Shown here piece by piece: positions 58,764 through 64,000 of a DNA stretch of 64,000 nt. This stretch comes from Cyathus striatus (Eukaryota > Basidiomycota > Agaricomycetes > Agaricales > Nidulariaceae): positions 1,798,001-1,862,000 of the forward strand of contig JAOVFP010000004.1 in NCBI GenBank assembly GCA_025738555.1. The letters are read 5' to 3'. The notes under the pieces are model-generated. The model saw nothing but the letters and a program-made list of their open reading frames with translations, was not told where the DNA came from and ran no database searches. Every line of letters starts with the position of its first letter. Positions within the stretch are counted from its first letter, which is position 1. A program made the position numbers and the translations under genes.

Positions 58764-58857
58764 GGGAGCATAGCTCAGCTGGGAGAGCAGTAGACTGAAG
58801 TGTCAAGTACCTTCTGTATAAAAGAAATAGGGCCGGCAAGCGGCAGGGCCCACTACC
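58764..58857 (+). repeat. tRNA-derived repeat, 5' half (tRNA-Phe-like)
   Basis: GGGAGCATAGCTCAGCTGGG continues AGAGCAGTAGACTGAAG. This carries an A box (TAGCTCAGCTGG), a D-arm, and an anticodon-arm 5' side with GAA in the anticodon position. After CTGAAG the tRNA pattern is lost and, at 58829-58857, the dispersed GGGCCGGC...CCCACTACC motif follows. No B box is found nearby, so it is not an intact tRNA gene. Confidence 0.65.
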
Positions 58858-61460
58858 TCAAACAGATGATTGAGGTTTTAGCACACATGGCTCATATTGG
58901 CCAGTGCAAAGGAGAGAATTTTGCAAGAAAGAAAGGTATGGAAACAATAACAAATTGGAAGGCATGAAACAATGTAATAATGTGAATAAAAAGATCAACA
59001 TTCATCATTTGGTAGTGAGAAAGACAAATTGCATGAATGGTGAGCTAAGTAGCAGAACATATCATATGGTCACAATCGATCTAGCTTAGTCTGTCAGTGT
59101 GGCAGCCAATGTCTGGGACCAAATGGTGGTGGGTGATGGTGGCATAAGGTCCTGAAGGTGGTTGGTACAGCATAACCATAGGGATAGGGCAGAAGTGAGG
59201 GTGTTATGATAAGAGGGGCCATGCAACTGGAAGAGGAAATTGTGAACAATGGCTGTCATGAGATGTTGTCAATAATATGTACATTCACTTGCAACCTCCA
59301 ACATCAACTCTGTAACCCTATTTCATGCTTGTGAGCTCCTCAACACAGTATCAGGAAGTCATATATGTATCAGTTCAACACTATACAGCCAATGACGTCA
59401 ATATCCACCACGTCAGTTCCACCCATCATCTCTCAACCTCTACCTCAGCATCACACCCAAATGAAACCCATCTTCTAGGCCAATCTCATAGCTGCTGATC
59501 TTGCAGCCAACTAGGCCTCTCACATCGAAAATGACAATTACCAGGAATTTCGAGTATGACACATTGGCAGGGAGCAGTGCCCAAGAGGAATACCAAGTGA
59601 AAGTTCTGCTGAAGGGGAGGATGTGGGGTGCCACACCATCAACTCAGCAATATGAGAGGGAACAATGGTGGTGCTAGCTGGCAGATATGTTGCAGGACTC
59701 TATTTCATTGTTATACGGTGTACACTGAGGGACCCATCGAGTAGTAGTGGTGAAAGCCAACTTGAAGACATGTAATGGCGGTTGAGATGGGATCCGACAT
59801 GCACTCTGGGGTTGTGGGGGCGAGTTCAAGCACACAAGCACTTGCATACAACATGAAGTCCTAGAACACTCAGTGGTGTACACCAATCGGAGGTGGAGGT
59901 GGATGTGTGGATCTAGTGAAAGGGACAGGATGTTGAGGTGGTGTCAGCCATGAGTATGGCACCAAGCTCAGCTGGCAGTAGTGGCCAAGATTGCTACTGT
60001 GCAGGGATGAGAAAGGAGAAGTGGAGGAGGAAGGGAGAAAGAACCTGGTGGCAAATCATAACCACACCCTTGCCTTACCCCCTCGACACCCACCTTCCTC
60101 CTCATCTTCACAGTCGACATGGGAATCAGCACCATCCTAGGTAACACAATAGGCAGGGAAGGAGTCATCCACTCCCTCCTCAGGTGTTTGATCCTAGACT
60201 TCATCTTCCTCCCAGAATTCTCCTTATCTTCCTCTAGTGCTGGAGGAGGTACACTGCAAGACCCCCTCTCATGCTCCAACATTTTGTTAGCCTTCAGCCT
60301 CTCCTTCAACTATGCAACTTCATGCTCACACAGTGCATGCAGCTCGTCCCATTATGTGGAGTGGGAAGTATTTGCATACTTGTATAGTTCCACATCGGGT
60401 GTTCAGGGGATGAACATTGTTGGGAAGTGTGGTGTGATGTGCTATTGATGTTTGTGGGGGTAGGTTGTGAATATCCTGCAGGGGAGGTGGAAGGTCAATT
60501 TAAGGATTGATAAGAGAAGGAGAGAGCAGATGGTGAAGGGAAAGCAGGAAGGAAGGGCTGAAGTAAAAGGGAAAATATAAACCAACAAGCATGACACCCA
60601 ACTCCCCTCCCCCAATTAACATACATAAACCCTAACATCACTCTCTCTCTCATCTATCCTATCCCCCTCCCCCTCCACAGCAGCAAGGATCTCAGCAGGC
60701 GACAGAGATGGTGTAGCTTCAAACACCACTTCTCCCGCTTTCAGGCACCATGGTGTCCGACAGTATACCATGAGAATTGAGCAACAGAGAGGGGTGTGGC
60801 AGGCGACATGGTACAGTGGTGGGTGAGGTGTTGACAAGATTGCAAAGACATTTGCATCTTTGTCATAACAGAGGTGAGGAGGGGGCTGAATGTTGTGGTG
60901 TCCTTGACATTGTGATGTCAGCAGCCAAAAGTTTGAGGAGGTGAGCAGAGTGGGCTTGGGTGATGTCTCATTCTACACACAAAATAATACACCTTCAACA
61001 TCAACTCTTACCACATCATCCAAGAACAAAAAGAACTCACCGAAATCAGCTCTGGATAACCGTATTCAAGCAATAGTTGTTACATAGCAGTGCAAGAGGT
61101 GACCTTTCTGGCAGAGATCGTGTGGTTGTGGTCAATTTTTGATTGATTTTAAGAATGGGAGCGGGAAAGGGAGAATGTGGGGGATGGATCCCAACTTGAT
61201 CCTCCTTGATTCACTTTGACGGACTTTCACTGGGTTTGATTTATCATAAGAATGGGAGGGGGAAAGGGAGAACGAGGGATGTACAATGACTGGTACAAAG
61301 GGATTTTGGACCTTTAGGCATATTGAAATCAGGTGATTGATTGATCTGTGTACCAACCAATCAGAGAGTGTAACAGGGCTTCAGCCAATTAGATTTCCAG
61401 AAAGTGAGATCCCGACCACAATCTACAAATTGACTTATAGGGTAATCCAGAGGTCTCTAT
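58858..61460. other. no supported gene
   Basis: About 2.6 kb without a recognisable gene; open frames (up to 113 codons at 59968-60309) lack motifs and overlap antisense frames. A 40-bp direct repeat (AAGAATGGGAG(C/G)GGGAAAGG) is at about 61150 and 61249. A block at 61187-61234 matches 20537-20586. Confidence 0.4.
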
Positions 61461-61533
61461 AACCCAACTACCTTAAAAGGTATTGGGAATTTCAAATTTC
61501 TAAAGGCCCTGTGTTCAAATCATGGTGCCCCCA
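61461..61533 (+). repeat. tRNA-derived repeat, 3' half
   Basis: AACCCAACTACCTTAAAAGG continues TATTGGG and AATTTC. Then come TTTCTA (anticodon-stem 3' side), a variable loop, GTGTTCAAATC (B box) and TGCCCCC plus A. The final TGCCCCC can pair with the GGGAGCA that opens the 5' half at 58764 with one mismatch. It is followed by a TTTA/TTTATT tail as in SINE-like retroposons. Confidence 0.6.
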
Positions 61534-61940
61534 TATTTTATTTATTTATTTATTTGTTATGTGTATACTTACTTATTACTTATAACTTATTACTGTACTT
61601 TATTGCTACTATGAATCATTGAGAACTGAAGTGACTAAAATGTTAATGGATACCTTCCTGTAAGAATCTATTGTGAATATATCATAATAGATGGATAGAA
61701 TGGAGTTCAAAATTCTACTGGGGAGAAATTCTGATACCTGTTGTCATGGATGAAACTTGAATAGTCATAAACACACACATATAGCTATATGGCCTGATGT
61801 CCAGAATCCACATCATCTGGATCTTTCTGAATACACTACCAAATAATTCTTATGAGGCACTGCTTCTCAAGAAACAAACATATGGAAACACAAGCCAATA
61901 CCCAACTTCTTGGTGACCAATAATTGATACTGTTAAAAAT

Positions 61941-62125
61941 AGGACACCATTGTTCCTCACACACATTGTTCAAGAACAATGCCTATGCATTCAATTACCA
62001 AGGACATGCCATTGTTTCTAATAATAGGACTCCATTGTTCCTCACACTCATTGTTCAGAACAATGCCTATGCATTTGATTACTAAGGACATGCCATTGTT
62101 TCTAATAATAAGACTCCATTGTTCT
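61941..62125 (+). repeat. 85-bp tandem repeat, two full copies
   Basis: Units at 61941-62025 and 62026-62109, with the beginning of a third, each contain CATTGTTC(A)AGAACAATG palindromes and CCATTGTTCC. There are no spacers, so it is not a CRISPR array. Confidence 0.8.
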
Positions 62126-64000
62126 TTTGCTGTTATATCCATGTCCAGATATACCATGCCAACATTACTGAAGGTTCCCATGCAACCATTGAACACACCT
62201 GGTCCATTCCTGGAATGTACCCACTATGGGTTTACACTTCCCAATGTTCCTGCCTGGGAATGTACCTGGAACCTGTCGGGTTTTCTATTGGGTATCCCAG
62301 ATATGTAGTTTCTCCTATGATGGCCTCACTGCATCATTATTATATTACTCCTCTCTTCCATTCTCACTTATATGTTTCATTATGGCCTTTGTAGTTTAGT
62401 TTCTTATTCTTCATTATGAGCATGTCATTTGCACCCCTACTCTGCTTTGCCCAGCTTTTATATTCTACTTATCCCTTTGACTTACTCTGAGTATTATACT
62501 TCTACATTTGTACCTACAGGTTCCTACTTAGTATAAGTAGTCTTCCAGATGTACTAAGTAGTCATCAGTATTCATATCAACTTTATACACTTCTTCCTAC
62601 ACTTAAGTTCTGAAACCCACTCTGGGTTTTCCTTTGGGTTTCCCTCCTGCTGCCTAGTGTAGTGGTGAAGCCTCCTCTCATACTCTGGAAATGTTTCCTT
62701 TCATTGTATATTGTCTTCTGTGAAATATGAACCATTCCCTGGGGATATCCAGGTGGCACAGCACATAAGCTGAAGCCATGGTTCTTTTCTGCACTCCCAC
62801 TCTACATTCTGCACCCATACTCACTTTGGGTTTCCATTACAGTTCTTCTGCACCCTCCAGGCATCTTCGCATTCATTTCCCAGTAGGAAGGGAATCAGTA
62901 TGTAACATTTGCACCCATTGTGCAGAACAATGTCCTCCTATTCACCCATTGTCTTCATGTCCATTGTTTGTCAGGATCTATAAATAGAATTTCATTGTTC
63001 ATCACCAGAACAATGTAATGCTATTTCCATCAGCATTGTTCAAGATCTGACTCATCTCCTCGAACACCATTGTTCTGTGCAGCCTCCACCTCAAGACAAT
63101 GGATCTACCATTACCAAATTTGAAGGACAATGCAGGATTGGTTTTGGATAGGATTAGTCAGCAGTAGGGGGAAAACAGCATAAAAGGAGAGAGGAATTGA
63201 GCCTTAGACAGTAGTTTTATCCATTACCAAATAGCCTGCCACTAGCTTGGATCTTACTCACCTGTTCATCCCCAGTAGTTATTCTTACATATTAAATACA
63301 GAATCTATTGTGCTTTTCTTCAGTTTTATTAGTAATGTAAACAATGCAACTCAACTCAACTCAATGTAACATAACTCAACTCAACATATTGAATCTCAAT
63401 GTCACTTTTTATCATATCTATTCAGTAGCAGCACATATTAGTTTATGCACTGCAGCCACCAAGCCACAGTCAGAAACAACCAAGGCCCTCAACTTCATTT
63501 TGACCTTCACCACAGCACCAATCTTTATATACAGCCTTTGCTGTACATACAAGCTTTCTTAGTGTTTCTAGCAGTCACTGTTACCCTATACAGCTTTAGC
63601 TGTATACTCTAGAAACTCCCACAGTTCATCTCTTATTTACAGCCTTCGCTGTACCATACCAGTCATGGGCCAAGTTCTAAGCAAATCTAGCAAAGCCCCA
63701 CAGTTCATCTCTCATTTACAGTCTTTACTGTATATTCCATATCATAGGAGTTTTCAGGAATACATATGATCAGTATCCCTTGACCCCCAGGTGCTAGGTA
63801 TGAATAAAGTCACTTCCTGCCAAACACCTAAGGTATCTATTACCTTGAACAACACTATAAGCCATGTTGCCAAAAGATTTTGCAACTCACAGATAGCTGA
63901 TGTAAGTATGTGGCAGTGTGTCATGAAAAAACTTACGTTGTTTTATGGGGGGATATTCTGATGGTATCTAAGATATAGGCTGCCAAGGGTGCTTAAGTGA
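62126..64000. other. repeat-rich end of window, no supported gene
   Basis: The GAACAATG/CATTGTTC word recurs at about 62920, 62992, 63010, 63036 and 63067. At 63170-63310 a GCATAAAAGGAGAG box followed by TTAAATACA resembles an LTR promoter and polyadenylation region, but no second LTR, primer-binding site or gag-pol is visible. From 63533 to 63735 the word ACAGC-x(4)-GCTGTA is repeated four times. Confidence 0.45.
63533..63735 (+). repeat. reiterated ACAGCxTTxGCTGTA palindromes
   Basis: Four copies (about 63532, 63589, 63640 and 63718; the last is ACAGTCTTTACTGTA). The last two are embedded in longer repeats that share CCCACAGTTCATCTCT(T/C)ATT. Each copy is a short hairpin. Confidence 0.7.

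Noticed and set aside
58764..58835. Functional tRNA-Phe gene
   Set aside because: The B box and 3' acceptor strand are missing within a plausible distance; the sequence changes to a dispersed repeat after the anticodon arm.
61941..62125. Possible CRISPR-like array
   Set aside because: Repeats are directly adjacent without unique spacers, only two full units, and the organism is a fungus.
63176..63320. LTR retrotransposon promoter region
   Set aside because: A TATA-like box and a polyadenylation-like word alone are insufficient; no paired LTR, primer-binding site or polyprotein was found.

Overview
The window looks like nuclear DNA of a basidiomycete fungus, most likely an Agaricomycete. Genes carry many short GT-AG introns (about 47-70 nt). 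The gene families fit as well: long TPR arrays ending in a CHAT caspase-like domain, LaeA/UMTA-type methyltransferases in tandem, a DUF6533-like membrane protein, hAT transposases with BED and C-terminal dimerisation domains, and a Rab18-like GTPase. No bacterial operons, rRNA genes or CRISPR arrays were seen.

Layout. Positions 1-1.6 kb hold two hAT transposase fragments. From 4.66 to 6.46 kb (minus strand) there is a ten-exon membrane-protein gene whose exons are individually tiny but keep phase throughout. From 8 to 12 kb there are decayed sequences, an orphan CHAT C-terminus and tandem degenerate repeats. A block of about 4.5 kb is present twice in direct orientation (about 12.14-17.88 kb and 25.39-29.85 kb). 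The first copy carries a 1,233-bp hAT-like non-autonomous element with a perfect 8-bp target duplication; the second copy preserves the empty site. The block ends with the promoter and first codons of a TPR-CHAT gene. That gene is cut off in copy 1 and continues as a full-length gene in copy 2. Between the copies lie hairpin-rich repeats, a Tc1/mariner-type MITE and a hAT transposase with three in-frame stops.

From 29.5 to 40.9 kb two TPR-CHAT paralogues lie head to tail. They share exon sizes, promoter spacing, about 15-16 TPR-like repeats and the CHAT His/Cys dyad. Each is broken by apparent single-base deletions, which may be real decay or assembly errors. From 41.2 to 51.1 kb, on the minus strand, there is a methyltransferase array of four paralogues, each with a 110-nt middle exon, with an MFS transporter gene between copies 1 and 2. 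One paralogue has a GC-AG intron and one a nonsense codon. From 51 to 55 kb repeats dominate, including a second DNA transposon with terminal inverted repeats. The Rab18-like gene lies at 55.2-56.3 kb. The last 7.5 kb has no gene I can support; it holds a GA-rich minisatellite, split tRNA-like repeats and several short palindromic repeat families.

How the genes may relate: the TPR-CHAT proteins are predicted caspase-like proteases on a TPR scaffold and are the best candidates for a defence or cell-death role. The methyltransferases plus transporter resemble a small-molecule modification and export locus. No link between the two groups can be shown from sequence. GC content, identities and homology searches were not computed; all comparisons are by eye.
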